Origin: Sphingomonadales bacterium UBA6174
GTDB lineage: Bacteria; Pseudomonadota; Alphaproteobacteria; Sphingomonadales; Sphingomonadaceae
Assembly: GCA_002422945.1 (NCBI GenBank)
Contig: DITW01000058.1
Location: 1-14,587 of the forward strand
Length of the DNA stretch: 14,587 nt
Direction of reading: 5' to 3'
Part shown: positions 1 through 8,087 of the stretch, in pieces
Numbering within the stretch: position 1 is the first letter of the stretch
How the letters are laid out: each line of letters opens with the position of its first letter
Notes under the pieces: model-generated
The model's input: the letters and a program-made list of their open reading frames with translations, nothing else
The model's database searches: none
Told to the model about the DNA's origin: nothing
Translations under genes and position numbers: made by a program

Positions 1-373
1 CGCGCAGCAGCGACACTTCGTTGATCGCGGGCGAGCTGAATTTTTCACCGCTGATGGTCGTGACCTTCATCGCCAAGGGTGAGACCGTGACCGGCTTGGC
101 CTTATTGAGCCGTTGCAGCAGATCATCATCGGTGCGCCATTCGTTCATCAGAAAACCGAAGGTGCCAAGGTTCATCCCGAATACCGGGACATTCTGCTGT
201 CGCGCCAGCATGTCATGCAGCACTTGCAACATAAATCCATCGCCGCCCAAGGCGATCACCAACGATGCATCCTCGATATCGACCCAATCATATTTCCGAT
301 GCAGCTCTTCGAGCGCGGCCTCTGCCTGTGGCGTGGGGGAGGCGAGCAATGCCATCTTCATATAATCGATCAT
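1..373 (-). CDS. nadK: NAD kinase, N-terminal part (cut by window edge)
   Basis: This is the 5' part of a minus-strand gene that runs off the left edge; 124 codons are visible. The product phosphorylates NAD to NADP in the cytoplasm. The translation shows the family's nucleotide-binding GGDG motif at residues 43-46 (context ALGGDGFMLQ), then FGMNLGTFGFLMNEWR around 65-80 and INEVSLLR at 117-124, all typical of NAD kinase. The ATG at 373-371 overlaps the moaA stop codon as ATGA, which suggests translational coupling; in-frame ATGs at codons 5 and 7 are alternatives. It would be the third gene of a lysK-moaA-nadK run. The C-terminal beta-sandwich domain lies outside the window. The family assignment is firm because several motifs agree; the exact start is less certain. 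Confidence 0.93.
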   Translation of the reverse strand, partial: MIDYMKMALLASPTPQAEAALEELHRKYDWVDIEDASLVIALGGDGFMLQVLHDMLARQQNVPVFGMNLGTFGFLMNEWRTDDDLLQRLNKAKPVTVSPLAMKVTTISGEKFSSPAINEVSLLR

Positions 374-1380
374 CCGCCTGTCACACTCATATGACGCTGC
401 ACTGAAGGCACGCCAGCATCCATATCCTGTTCGAACTGGTGTCGCAGGGGTTTCAACCGCAACGCATCATCCATGGCCTGATGCATGGCCGCTTCGCCGC
501 CATTGCGCAAGGCGGATAACAGATCGACCTTGTCGTCATGGCCGAGGCAGAGATAGAGCCTGCCCGTCGCCGACAAGCGGACGCGGTTGCAACCATCACA
601 GAAATTATTGGACAGCGGGGTAATCAGGCCCAGTTTCAACCCGAGTTCGCCCACCCGCCAGTAACGCGCCGGGCCGCCGCTGGTCTCGCTTAAAGGCGCA
701 AGGCTGTAGTCCTGCTCGATCCGCGTGCGCAGTTCGGGCAAAGGCAGATAGCGATCTGTCCGATCCTCGTCGATCCGGCCCAAGGGCATGGTTTCGATCA
801 GGGTCAGATCATGGCCTTCACCCGCGCACCAGCGCATCAGCGGCAGGATGTCGTCCTCGTTCAGGCCCTTGAGCGCCACCGTGTTGATTTTGATCTTGAT
901 CCCCGCATCACTGGCAGCGCGGATGCCCGCCAGCGTGCGATCAAGCTCGCCCCGCCGGGTGATCTGACGGAAGCGTTCGGCATCGAGGCTGTCGAGGCTG
1001 ACATTGATGCGGCGTATCCCTGCCGCCGCCAGCGCATCGGCGTGGCGATCGAGATAGGTGGCGTTGGTGGTGAGGGTCAGTTCATCCAGCCCACCGGCTT
1101 GTGCCAATCGCTTGCCCAAATTGGCGGCGAGTTCGTCCACGCCTTTGCGCACCAACGGTTCGCCGCCGGTCAGCCTGATCTTGGTCACGCCGCGATCGAT
1201 AAAGGCATGGGCGATCTGCGCTGCCTCTTCAATCGACATCACCGCCTCGCGGGGCAGGAAGGTCATGCTTTCGGCCATGCAATAACGACAGCGCATGTCG
1301 CACCGGTCGGTCACCGAAAGCCGCAAATAGCGGATTCGGCGGCCAAAAGGGTCAACCAACGGGGTGTTATTGACGGTCAA
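370..1380 (-). CDS. moaA: GTP 3',8-cyclase MoaA (molybdenum cofactor synthesis)
   Basis: MoaA is a cytoplasmic radical-SAM enzyme that, followed by MoaC, turns GTP into cyclic pyranopterin monophosphate, the first stage of molybdenum cofactor synthesis. The 336-residue product has the usual length. Residues 27-34 carry the radical-SAM CX3CX2C motif (C27, C31, C34), and GGEP lies at 72-75. The second cluster ligands, CX2CX13C, are C261, C264 and C278. The protein ends in MSVTGG, keeping the conserved C-terminal Gly-Gly tail of active MoaA. The start is TTG, supported by a strong AGGAGG site just upstream and by no better in-frame start. It sits 30 bp after lysK and overlaps nadK by 4 nt. No other moa or moe gene is in the window, so its operon partners are not Moco genes. 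Confidence 0.97.
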   Translation of the reverse strand: MTVNNTPLVDPFGRRIRYLRLSVTDRCDMRCRYCMAESMTFLPREAVMSIEEAAQIAHAFIDRGVTKIRLTGGEPLVRKGVDELAANLGKRLAQAGGLDELTLTTNATYLDRHADALAAAGIRRINVSLDSLDAERFRQITRRGELDRTLAGIRAASDAGIKIKINTVALKGLNEDDILPLMRWCAGEGHDLTLIETMPLGRIDEDRTDRYLPLPELRTRIEQDYSLAPLSETSGGPARYWRVGELGLKLGLITPLSNNFCDGCNRVRLSATGRLYLCLGHDDKVDLLSALRNGGEAAMHQAMDDALRLKPLRHQFEQDMDAGVPSVQRHMSVTGG

Positions 1381-1384
1381 AGCT

Positions 1385-1390
1385 CCTCCT
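1385..1390 (-). promoter_or_regulatory. Ribosome binding site of moaA (supports TTG start)
   Basis: On the minus strand AGGAGG is followed by AGCT and then the TTG codon. This near-perfect Shine-Dalgarno sequence lies in the 30 bp between lysK and moaA and is the main reason for accepting the rare TTG start. The 4 nt spacing is slightly short. Confidence 0.75.
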
Positions 1391-1410
1391 GCGATGCGGC
1401 AGTGAAAATC

Positions 1411-2991
1411 TTACAGCGCGAGTGCCTCCGCGATCAGGCGGCGGCTGTTGTCGATGCCGTACAGCGCGATGAAGCTACCCATGCGCGGCCCGGCGCTTGA
1501 TCCCAACAATGTCTCATATAATGCTTTGAACCAGTCACGCAAATTTTCGAAGCCATAGTCCTTGCCGATGGCATAGACGATGTTCTGAATATCTTCTGCC
1601 GTGGCATCATGGCCAAGGCCTGCCAGTTCTGCGTCCAGTTTTTGCAAGGCCGCGATTTCATTGCCTGAAGGCTTGCGGCGGATCAGGGTCGGGGCGATGA
1701 AGTCGCGATTATAGGCAAGGGCGTTGCCAATCAGGGCGTCCAGCTCTGGATATTGGTCCTTGGTGGCGCCTGCGACATAATTGGCGAGATAGGCCCAGAC
1801 GCGGTCGTTGGTCGCATCCGCGCCCATCACGCCGACAAGGTTGAGCAACAGGCCATAGGTCACCGGCAAGACGGTCGTGGGCACCTTGCCATTGTGAATA
1901 TGATGGACCGGGTTGCCGAGCTGCTTATCAAGATCCTGTGTCGGGTAATTGCCCCGGAACTGGAGATATTCATCGACAGCGCGCGGAATTACGCCGATGT
2001 GCAATTGCTTGGCACTTTTGGGTTCGCGATAGGCGTAAAAGGCGAGGCTTTCTTCCGAGCCATAGGTCAGCCACTCTTCCAACGACAGGCCGTTGCCCTT
2101 GGACTTGGAAATCTTCTCGCCCTTTTCGTCGAGGAACATTTCATAGATCAGGCCTTCCGGCTTATGGCCGCCCAGCACGCGGGCGATCTTGCCCGATTGC
2201 ACGCCGCTATCCGTCAGATCCTTGCCATACATTTCATAATCGACGCCCAATGCGACCCAACGCATCGCCCAATCGACCTTCCATTGGAGCTTGGCCCCGC
2301 CGGACAGGATGCAATGCTCGATCATCTTGCCATCGTCTTCGAAACGGACGATCCCGGCATCGGCATCAACCACTTCAATCGGCACCTGCAACACCACGCC
2401 GCTGGTTGGCGAGATCGGCAGGATCGGCGAATAGGTCGCCGCGCGTTCGGCGCGCAATGTCGGCAGCATGATGTCGAGAATGTCCTGATTGTGGCGCAGG
2501 ACATTGCGCAGTGCCTCATCGAATACCCCGCCGCGATATTGCTCGGTCGATGAGCGGAATTCATATTCGAACCCGAATTGATCGAGGAAGCGGCGCAGCA
2601 TCGCATTATTATGCGCGGCAAAGCTGTCATATTCGCCGAACGGATCGGGAATGGCGGTCAATGGCTTGCCGAGATGGGCGCGGAGCAATTCCTGATTGGG
2701 GACATTGTCCGGGACCTTACGCAGGCCGTCCATGTCGTCGCTGAATGCGATGAGTTTGGTCGGCAGGCCAGACATTTCCTCAAACGCATGGCGGACCATG
2801 GTGGTGCGCAGCACTTCGTTGAACGTGCCGATATGCGGCAGGCCCGACGGGCCATAGCCGGTTTCGAACAAGACCGGCGCGGGCTTGCCATCAGGGCCGA
2901 TCTTGCCTTGGGACAAGCGTTTCAATACCCGGCGCGCCTCTTCATAGGGCCATGCCTTTGATTTGAGTGCCGCTTCTTTGATATCGCTCAC
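1411..2991 (-). CDS. lysK: Lysyl-tRNA synthetase, class I
   Basis: This enzyme charges tRNA-Lys with lysine in the cytoplasm. The 526-residue product belongs to the class I LysRS family, found in archaea and in some bacteria including many alphaproteobacteria, and is unrelated to the class II LysS of E. coli. The class I signatures are HIGT at 53-56 (context GYGPSGLPHIGTFNEV) and KISKS at 293-297. The family block LQWKVDWAMRWVALGVDYE lies at about 235-253. The reading frame is open a further 99 codons upstream, but that stretch lacks any family resemblance. I chose the GTG at 2991-2989 because AAGGGA lies 9 nt upstream and the protein then begins SDIKEAALKSKAWPYEEA, the natural start of the family. 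It appears to be the first gene of lysK-moaA-nadK. Confidence 0.96.
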   Translation of the reverse strand: MSDIKEAALKSKAWPYEEARRVLKRLSQGKIGPDGKPAPVLFETGYGPSGLPHIGTFNEVLRTTMVRHAFEEMSGLPTKLIAFSDDMDGLRKVPDNVPNQELLRAHLGKPLTAIPDPFGEYDSFAAHNNAMLRRFLDQFGFEYEFRSSTEQYRGGVFDEALRNVLRHNQDILDIMLPTLRAERAATYSPILPISPTSGVVLQVPIEVVDADAGIVRFEDDGKMIEHCILSGGAKLQWKVDWAMRWVALGVDYEMYGKDLTDSGVQSGKIARVLGGHKPEGLIYEMFLDEKGEKISKSKGNGLSLEEWLTYGSEESLAFYAYREPKSAKQLHIGVIPRAVDEYLQFRGNYPTQDLDKQLGNPVHHIHNGKVPTTVLPVTYGLLLNLVGVMGADATNDRVWAYLANYVAGATKDQYPELDALIGNALAYNRDFIAPTLIRRKPSGNEIAALQKLDAELAGLGHDATAEDIQNIVYAIGKDYGFENLRDWFKALYETLLGSSAGPRMGSFIALYGIDNSRRLIAEALAL

Positions 2992-3105
2992 GCTTGAGAT
3001 TCCCTTGATGATAGACGCTTGCCGCTTGCCCCCATCTTTACAGTCAGGCAGAGATGAGGACAAATTGGTGCGATGCAGCGCTAGGACAGACGGCGGGATG
3101 ATGCA
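2992..3105. other. Divergent intergenic region between lysK and nnrU-like gene
   Basis: These 114 bp separate genes pointing away from each other, so promoters for both directions should lie here. I could find only weak sigma-70-like candidates on either strand. On the minus strand these are TTGTCC, a 17 nt spacer and TAAAGA. On the plus strand they are TTTACA, 17 nt and ACAAAT. Neither is good enough to call. No operator-like palindrome was recognised. Confidence 0.5.
3001..3006 (-). promoter_or_regulatory. Ribosome binding site of lysK (decides GTG start)
   Basis: On the minus strand AAGGGA lies 9 nt before the GTG at 2991. This favours that GTG over the 99-codon upstream extension of the same frame. 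Confidence 0.6.
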
Positions 3106-3675
3106 ATGGAAACACTGTTTGCAGGCGTGATCATTTGGACGATGGCTCATCTGATAGCTTCGGTCGCGCCCGGTCTGCGGGCCGAGTTGGACGCTCGCAT
3201 GGGCATGGCATCGCGCGGGTTGATCGCGATGTTCATCCTGATGGGCTTGGCGCTGATGGTGATCGGCTGGCAATCGGCCGTGCCGCAACCGGTCTATGAT
3301 CCGCCCTTATGGGGGCGTCATCTCAACATGGCGTTGATGTTTATATCGGTCATGCTGGTCTTTGCCGGGCGGAGCCATTCGCGGATTCGCCAATATATGC
3401 GTCATCCGATGCTGACTGGAGCGGTGATCTGGGCGGTTGGGCATCTGCTGGCGAATGGCGACAGTCGTTCGGTCCTGTTGTTTTTCGGTATTGGATTTTG
3501 GGCATCTGTGTCGATGTTCACGATTTCCAAGCGTGAGGGGCTATGGGTGAAGCCTGTGATAGTGGCAGGCGTCGGGCGAGAAATTGCGGGCTTCATTTTT
3601 GCGCTGATTGTCTATGTCGGGCTTATCTGGGGGCATGGCTATTTGACGGGCGTGCCTTTACTGCCAAACGGGTGA
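3106..3675 (+). CDS. NnrU-family integral membrane protein
   Basis: This 189-residue protein is almost entirely hydrophobic and belongs to the NnrU family. Members were first noted near nitric-oxide and nitrite reduction genes, and the plant zeta-carotene isomerase Z-ISO is a relative; the bacterial biochemical role is not settled. I see about six membrane segments, near residues 1-19, 38-56, 69-88, 103-118, 122-139 and 160-178. The hallmark block RHPMLTGAVIWAVGHLLANGD at about 99-119 contains a conserved histidine-proline and a further histidine that are candidate haem ligands by analogy with Z-ISO. No denitrification gene is nearby, so a denitrification role should not be assumed. Its TGA stop overlaps a possible GTG start of the helicase. 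The ATG at 3106 is the first usable start, with no strong ribosome binding site. Confidence 0.85.
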   Translation: METLFAGVIIWTMAHLIASVAPGLRAELDARMGMASRGLIAMFILMGLALMVIGWQSAVPQPVYDPPLWGRHLNMALMFISVMLVFAGRSHSRIRQYMRHPMLTGAVIWAVGHLLANGDSRSVLLFFGIGFWASVSMFTISKREGLWVKPVIVAGVGREIAGFIFALIVYVGLIWGHGYLTGVPLLPNG

Positions 3676-3698
3676 AGCCCGCCGATTCCTTGAAGCAT

Positions 3699-6485
3699 AT
3701 GCCCCCCGCGCTCTATGCCAGCCATAGCGGCACATGGATTGCGCGTGGCGATAGCGATGGCGAAAGCCGCGCGATTGGGCGGGGGGAGGCGATTGCCCGG
3801 CTGTCCGATACGCCGACGATTTTGCTCAATGCCCCATTGGTGGCGCAACGTCTGGGCCTGCCGGAATTGGCCGGGCTGGATGTGCTGGAGCTGATCGCCT
3901 TTCTCTATCCGGCGCGTTTTGTCGTGCCGACGCCGGGCGGGTTGGCGCGATTTCTTGGCATGGCCCCGCCGACCAGCGATGCGGAGGCCGCACCCTTTTT
4001 GCAGCGGGCGGTTGCGCGGATTTTTGAAAAGATCGCGGCCAATGCCCATGGCGGCGAAGATTGGCCGGAACGCATCGGCGCATGGACGAGCGGGCAATCG
4101 CTCGCGCGGCTGCGCTGGCCTTGGGCGGCGCTGATCAACCCGTTTCTGCGCCAGCCGCAAGAGGCCGAGCCGTGGCTGTTTTCGCGCCTGCCGGAATGGG
4201 AGGAAAGCGGCGATCTGCCGCCGCCGCGCCCGGTGCGGCTCAACCCGGTGGCGGTGCAGGACCAATTGGCATTTCTGGTTGGCGATAGCGGCGAGGTCCG
4301 TATCGGCCAGCAGGAATTCGCGCAGGCCGCGACCAATGTCTTCGATCCGCGCCCGGCGATGGATCAGCCGAATCTGTTGCTGGCAGAGGCCGGGACCGGG
4401 ATCGGCAAGACCTATGGCTATCTCGCGCCGAGTGCGGCCTGGGTCGAGGCATCGGGCGGGACGGTATGGATTTCGACCTATACTAAGGCGTTGCAACGCC
4501 AGCTCAACCGCGAGGCATTGCGGCTCTATCCCGATCCGGAGGAGCGTCGCCGCAAGGTCGTGGTGCGCAAAGGTCGGGAAAATTATCTGTGCCTGCTCAA
4601 TCTCGAAGATGCGTTGCAGGGCGGATTTGCGGGGCGGGCGGCGATTTTGGCGCAATTGGTGGCGCGTTGGGCGGCCTATAGCCAAGATGGCGACATGGTC
4701 GGCGGCGATTTGCCGGGCTGGTTGCCGACCCTGTTCCGCCGCGCGGGCGCGACCGCGCTGACGGATCGGCGCGGCGAGTGCGTCTATGCCGGATGCCCGC
4801 ATTATCGCCGGTGCTTTATCGAGCGGGCGAGCCGGGCCTCGGCGGTGGCGGATATTGTGATCGCCAATCACGCGTTGGTGATGCTGTTGGCCGATCGCCA
4901 GCGCAATGAGGCGCGCGGGTTGAAGCGGGTGGTGTTCGATGAAGGCCATCATGTCCATGATGCCGCCGATTCGACCTTTTCGCTGGCATTGACCGGCCAA
5001 GAGGCGGTCGAATTGCGCCGCTGGATCATCGGACCGGAGGGCAAGCATCGCGGACGGCGGCGCGGATTGTCGGCGCGGTTGATGGATGTCGCAAGCTATG
5101 ATGAGGCGGGCGGTGAGGCGCTGAATGCCGTGGTGACGGCGGCGCAGGCTTTGCCGTCCGATGGCTGGCTCGCCCGGATCGGGGAGGGCGATCCGTTCGG
5201 TCCGATTGAGGCGATGTTCGCCGCGATCCGCGCCACGGTCTATGCCCGCGCATCGGCGCAGGATGCGGGCTATGGGCTGGAAACTGAGGTCGCGGAACTG
5301 GATGGACCGATGGTCGCGGCAGTGGCCCCGGCGATGGCGGCGCTGGAGGCGATCTTGCAGCCGATGATCCGGCTACGGACGCGGTTGATGGCAGTGATTG
5401 AAGAGGCGCCGGACTGGCTCGATGCGCAGGCTCGGGCGCGGGTGGAAGGGGCGCTCAACAGCCTCAACTGGCGCGCGCAATTATTGGGCGGCTGGCTTGC
5501 GATGCTGGGCCGCTTGGGCGGGGTGGCGGACCCGGATTTTGTCGATTGGCTGGCGCTTGATCGCGCGGATGGGCGCGAATTCGATATGGGGATGCATCGC
5601 CATTGGCTCGATCCCGGCAAGCCCTTTGCCGAAACGGTGTTGAAACCGGCGGACGGCGTGTTGATGGCCTCTGCCACTTTGCGCGGTAGCGAAGACTGGG
5701 CCGTGGCGGAACAACGTAGCGGCATGAACTGGGTCGATGCGCCAGTCCGGCATTTTGCGGCGCTTAGTCCGTTCAATTATGCTGAACAGGCGGAACTGGT
5801 GATCGTGACCGATATCAAGCGCGGCGATGTCGCGGCGCTGGCCGGGGCTTATGCGGCGCTGATTCAAGCGAGCGGTGGCGGGACATTGGGGCTGTTTACC
5901 TCGATCCAGCGGTTGCGGCAGGTCCATGCGCGGATCGCCGACCGGCTGGCGCGTGAGGGTTTGCCGCTCTTTGCCCAGCATGTCGATCCGATCGATACCG
6001 GGACATTGGTCGATATTTTTCGCGACGATCCCCATGCATCGTTGATGGGGACGGACGCGCTACGCGATGGGGTCGATGTGCCGGGCGATAGTTTGCGGAT
6101 GGTGGTGATGGAGGGCGTGCCCTGGCCGCGCCCGACCGTGCTGCATGGCGCGCGCCGGGCGGCCTTTGGCGGGCAGGCGCATGACGACCGCATCATCCGG
6201 GCGCGGCTGGCGCAGGCGTTCGGGCGGTTGATCCGCAAACAGGATGATCGCGGGATGTTTGTGCTGTTGTCATCGGCGATGCCGTCGCGGCTATTGTCGG
6301 CCTTTCCGCCCGGCATGCCGGTGCGTCGGATGACGTTGGCGGATGCGGTGATCGAGATACGGCGGAAATTGTCGCGTGATGGTCTTTCATCCGGCGACGA
6401 TTTGCGGCATCAGCATGAACCGCAACAACAGGCGATAAGGGCGCAGCAGGATATTGCGCCCAAAGCCGAACCGGAGAGCCCATGA
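3699..6485 (+). CDS. XPD/DinG-type ATP-dependent DNA helicase with Fe-S domain
   Basis: This is a 928-residue superfamily 2 helicase expected to unwind DNA 5' to 3' during repair or replication. Motifs appear in order: Q-motif-like RIGQQEFAQA (201-210), Walker A AGTGIGKT (231-238), motif Ia STYTKALQRQLN (259-270), DEGH (414-417), SAT (658-660) and motif VI QAFGRLIRKQ (839-848). C298, C361, C366 and C372 lie between motifs I and II, where XPD and DinG bind a 4Fe-4S cluster. Residues 1-180 precede the helicase core and resemble a worn DnaQ-type exonuclease domain. The tail after about 895 is low complexity. The ATG at 3699 is the start chosen; GTG at 3672, overlapping the nnrU stop as GTGA, is a real alternative (937 residues). 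The open frame back to 3543 lies inside nnrU. The stop overlaps the next gene. Confidence 0.92.
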   Translation: MPPALYASHSGTWIARGDSDGESRAIGRGEAIARLSDTPTILLNAPLVAQRLGLPELAGLDVLELIAFLYPARFVVPTPGGLARFLGMAPPTSDAEAAPFLQRAVARIFEKIAANAHGGEDWPERIGAWTSGQSLARLRWPWAALINPFLRQPQEAEPWLFSRLPEWEESGDLPPPRPVRLNPVAVQDQLAFLVGDSGEVRIGQQEFAQAATNVFDPRPAMDQPNLLLAEAGTGIGKTYGYLAPSAAWVEASGGTVWISTYTKALQRQLNREALRLYPDPEERRRKVVVRKGRENYLCLLNLEDALQGGFAGRAAILAQLVARWAAYSQDGDMVGGDLPGWLPTLFRRAGATALTDRRGECVYAGCPHYRRCFIERASRASAVADIVIANHALVMLLADRQRNEARGLKRVVFDEGHHVHDAADSTFSLALTGQEAVELRRWIIGPEGKHRGRRRGLSARLMDVASYDEAGGEALNAVVTAAQALPSDGWLARIGEGDPFGPIEAMFAAIRATVYARASAQDAGYGLETEVAELDGPMVAAVAPAMAALEAILQPMIRLRTRLMAVIEEAPDWLDAQARARVEGALNSLNWRAQLLGGWLAMLGRLGGVADPDFVDWLALDRADGREFDMGMHRHWLDPGKPFAETVLKPADGVLMASATLRGSEDWAVAEQRSGMNWVDAPVRHFAALSPFNYAEQAELVIVTDIKRGDVAALAGAYAALIQASGGGTLGLFTSIQRLRQVHARIADRLAREGLPLFAQHVDPIDTGTLVDIFRDDPHASLMGTDALRDGVDVPGDSLRMVVMEGVPWPRPTVLHGARRAAFGGQAHDDRIIRARLAQAFGRLIRKQDDRGMFVLLSSAMPSRLLSAFPPGMPVRRMTLADAVIEIRRKLSRDGLSSGDDLRHQHEPQQQAIRAQQDIAPKAEPESP

Positions 6486-7024
6486 AACGCCTGATCCTTT
6501 TCCGTCATGCCAAGTCCGGATGGGAAGATGCGGTGTCGCGCGACTTTGATCGACCGATCAATGCACGCGGCCGCAAGGGCGCGCATTTGATGGGGGAAAA
6601 GCTGCGGGATACTGGCCCCAGCTTCGATCATGTGCTGGCATCGCCCGCAATCCGGGTGGTGGAAACGATCGAGGAATTTGAAAAGGGCTTTGGCCATCCG
6701 GTCGAACCTGAATGGGAAAAGCGCATCTATCTTGCGTCGTGCATGACCTTGTTGGATGTCGTCCATGATGCAGATGACCAATATGCGGCGATCATGCTCG
6801 TTGGCCATAATCCCGGTCTTGAGGATATGGTGCTGATGCTGGTGCCGGATGACGGCAAAAGCCCGGAACGCGACGAGATCGAGGAAAAACTGCCGACCGC
6901 CGCCATTGTCGAATTGACGATTGATTGCGATCATTGGGCGGATATTCAACCGCGCTCGGCCCGGATCACCCGGTTCATGCGCCCGCGCGATTTCGATCCG
7001 GCGCTTGGCCCGGATCACGGTTGA
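6482..7024 (+). CDS. SixA-like histidine phosphatase
   Basis: This 180-residue cytoplasmic protein belongs to the histidine phosphatase (phosphoglycerate mutase-like) superfamily. It begins MKRLILFRHAKSGWED, so the catalytic RHxK motif carries the nucleophile at H9 after R8. R58 in SPAIRVVET and the second catalytic histidine H109 in VGHNPG complete the active-site pattern. Small proteins of this shape resemble E. coli SixA, which dephosphorylates phosphohistidine on signalling or phosphotransferase proteins; the substrate here is unknown. The ATG overlaps the helicase stop as ATGA, with GGAGA a few bases upstream inside the helicase gene, so the two are likely translated together. The ptsP gene lies two genes downstream; a functional link with a SixA-like phosphatase is tempting but not shown by the sequence. 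Confidence 0.88.
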   Translation: MKRLILFRHAKSGWEDAVSRDFDRPINARGRKGAHLMGEKLRDTGPSFDHVLASPAIRVVETIEEFEKGFGHPVEPEWEKRIYLASCMTLLDVVHDADDQYAAIMLVGHNPGLEDMVLMLVPDDGKSPERDEIEEKLPTAAIVELTIDCDHWADIQPRSARITRFMRPRDFDPALGPDHG

Positions 7025-7052
7025 TCCAAATTTACCCGAAAATATTGATGTG

Positions 7053-7057
7053 AAGGA
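7053..7057 (+). promoter_or_regulatory. Ribosome binding site of galE
   Basis: AAGGA lies 6 nt before the ATG at 7064 and touches the ATG at 7058, so it selects the downstream start. Confidence 0.6.
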
Positions 7058-7063
7058 ATGCGT

Positions 7064-8071
7064 ATGACGACGGCCAAACCCACTGTGCTGGTGACTGGTG
7101 GCGCGGGTTATATCGGCAGCCATGCCGTGCTGGCGTTGCTGGATGCCGGTTATGAGGTCGTAGTGATCGACAATCTCACCACCGGCTTTCGCTGGGCGGT
7201 GGATGCGCGCGCGCAGTTCGCCCAAGGCAATATCGAGGACGATGCATTCGTCTGCAACCTGTTGCAGACCCATCATATCGGCGCGATTTTGCATTTTGCA
7301 GGGTCGGTCGTCGTGCCGGAATCGGTGGAAAATCCGCTCAAATATTATCGCAACAATACGGCGGCGACGCGCAGCCTGTTGGAAAGCGCGGTCACATCCG
7401 GGGTGCAGCATTTCATCTTTTCATCGACCGCCGCAACCTATGGCACGCCCGAACGTGTGCCGGTGAAAGAGGGCGACCACAAACAGCCGATCAACCCTTA
7501 TGGCACATCGAAATTGATGACCGAGATGATGCTGGCCGATGTCGCCTTTGCGCATCCGATCAATTATTGCGTCCTGCGCTATTTTAACGTTGCAGGCGCC
7601 GATCCCTTGGGGCGGACTGGCCAATCGACAGCGGGTGCCACCCATTTGATCAAGGTGGCGGTGGAGGCCGCGCTCGGCAAAAGGGCGGAAGTGGGCGTGT
7701 TCGGCACGGATTTTGACACCCCGGACGGGACAGGCGTGCGCGATTATATCCATGTGAGCGATCTTGCCGTGGCGCATGTCGCGGCACTGGAGGCGTTGAT
7801 CGAGAGCCCACAGGAAAATCTCACGCTCAATTGCGGCTATGGCCATGGCTATTCGGTGCTGGAGGTGCTGGATGCGGTGGAGCGGGTCAGCAACCACAAG
7901 ATCAAGCGGGTGATGCAGGGCCGTCGCGCGGGCGATCCGGCGGCATTGGTCGCAGACAACAGTGCGATCCTTGCACGCCTGCCGTGGCGACCAGCGCGCG
8001 ATGACCTTGATCTGATCGTGACGGATGCCCTGAATTGGGAACGGCGATTGAGCGCGCGCACGGATATTTGA
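7064..8071 (+). CDS. galE: UDP-glucose 4-epimerase
   Basis: GalE interconverts UDP-glucose and UDP-galactose with a bound NAD, supplying sugar nucleotides for galactose use and surface polysaccharide. The 335-residue protein has the normal length for this extended short-chain dehydrogenase. It shows the NAD-binding GGAGYIG at 12-18, the FSST block at 119-122 with the catalytic Ser/Thr, and YGTSK at 146-150 with catalytic Y146 and K150. RYFNVAGAD (172-180) and VRDYIHVSDLA (225-235) are family signatures. I chose ATG at 7064 because AAGGA at 7053-7057 lies 6 nt upstream; the earlier ATG at 7058 directly abuts that site and would be poorly placed. It follows the phosphatase by 39 bp and may be cotranscribed. 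A structured intergenic region follows the stop codon. Confidence 0.96.
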   Translation: MTTAKPTVLVTGGAGYIGSHAVLALLDAGYEVVVIDNLTTGFRWAVDARAQFAQGNIEDDAFVCNLLQTHHIGAILHFAGSVVVPESVENPLKYYRNNTAATRSLLESAVTSGVQHFIFSSTAATYGTPERVPVKEGDHKQPINPYGTSKLMTEMMLADVAFAHPINYCVLRYFNVAGADPLGRTGQSTAGATHLIKVAVEAALGKRAEVGVFGTDFDTPDGTGVRDYIHVSDLAVAHVAALEALIESPQENLTLNCGYGHGYSVLEVLDAVERVSNHKIKRVMQGRRAGDPAALVADNSAILARLPWRPARDDLDLIVTDALNWERRLSARTDI

Positions 8072-8084
8072 GGGGTTTTCCCTC
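8070..8084 (+). other. Small hairpin at the galE stop codon
   Basis: GAGGG and CCCTC pair perfectly across a GTTTT loop, beginning inside the galE stop codon. It has no following T-run, so it is not a standard intrinsic terminator. Together with the larger inverted repeat just downstream it may protect or end the galE transcript. Confidence 0.4.
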
Positions 8085-8087
8085 ATT

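Noticed and set aside
811..2553. Plus-strand open frames opposite moaA and lysK (811-1500 and 1753-2553)
   Set aside because: They are antisense shadows of two strongly supported genes, have no domain signal and show no start-site support.
2992..3288. 99-codon upstream extension of lysK
   Set aside because: It lacks resemblance to class I LysRS, overlaps nnrU and its upstream region, and a GTG with AAGGGA 9 nt upstream fits the family N-terminus.
3543..3698. Upstream extension of the helicase frame
   Set aside because: It lies almost wholly inside the nnrU-like gene in another frame and does not read like a protein segment.
3639..5048. Minus-strand open frame of 469 codons opposite the helicase
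   Set aside because: It is a shadow of a GC-rich gene: rich in Arg, Gln, His and Pro, with no recognisable domain, and antisense to a helicase with a complete motif set.
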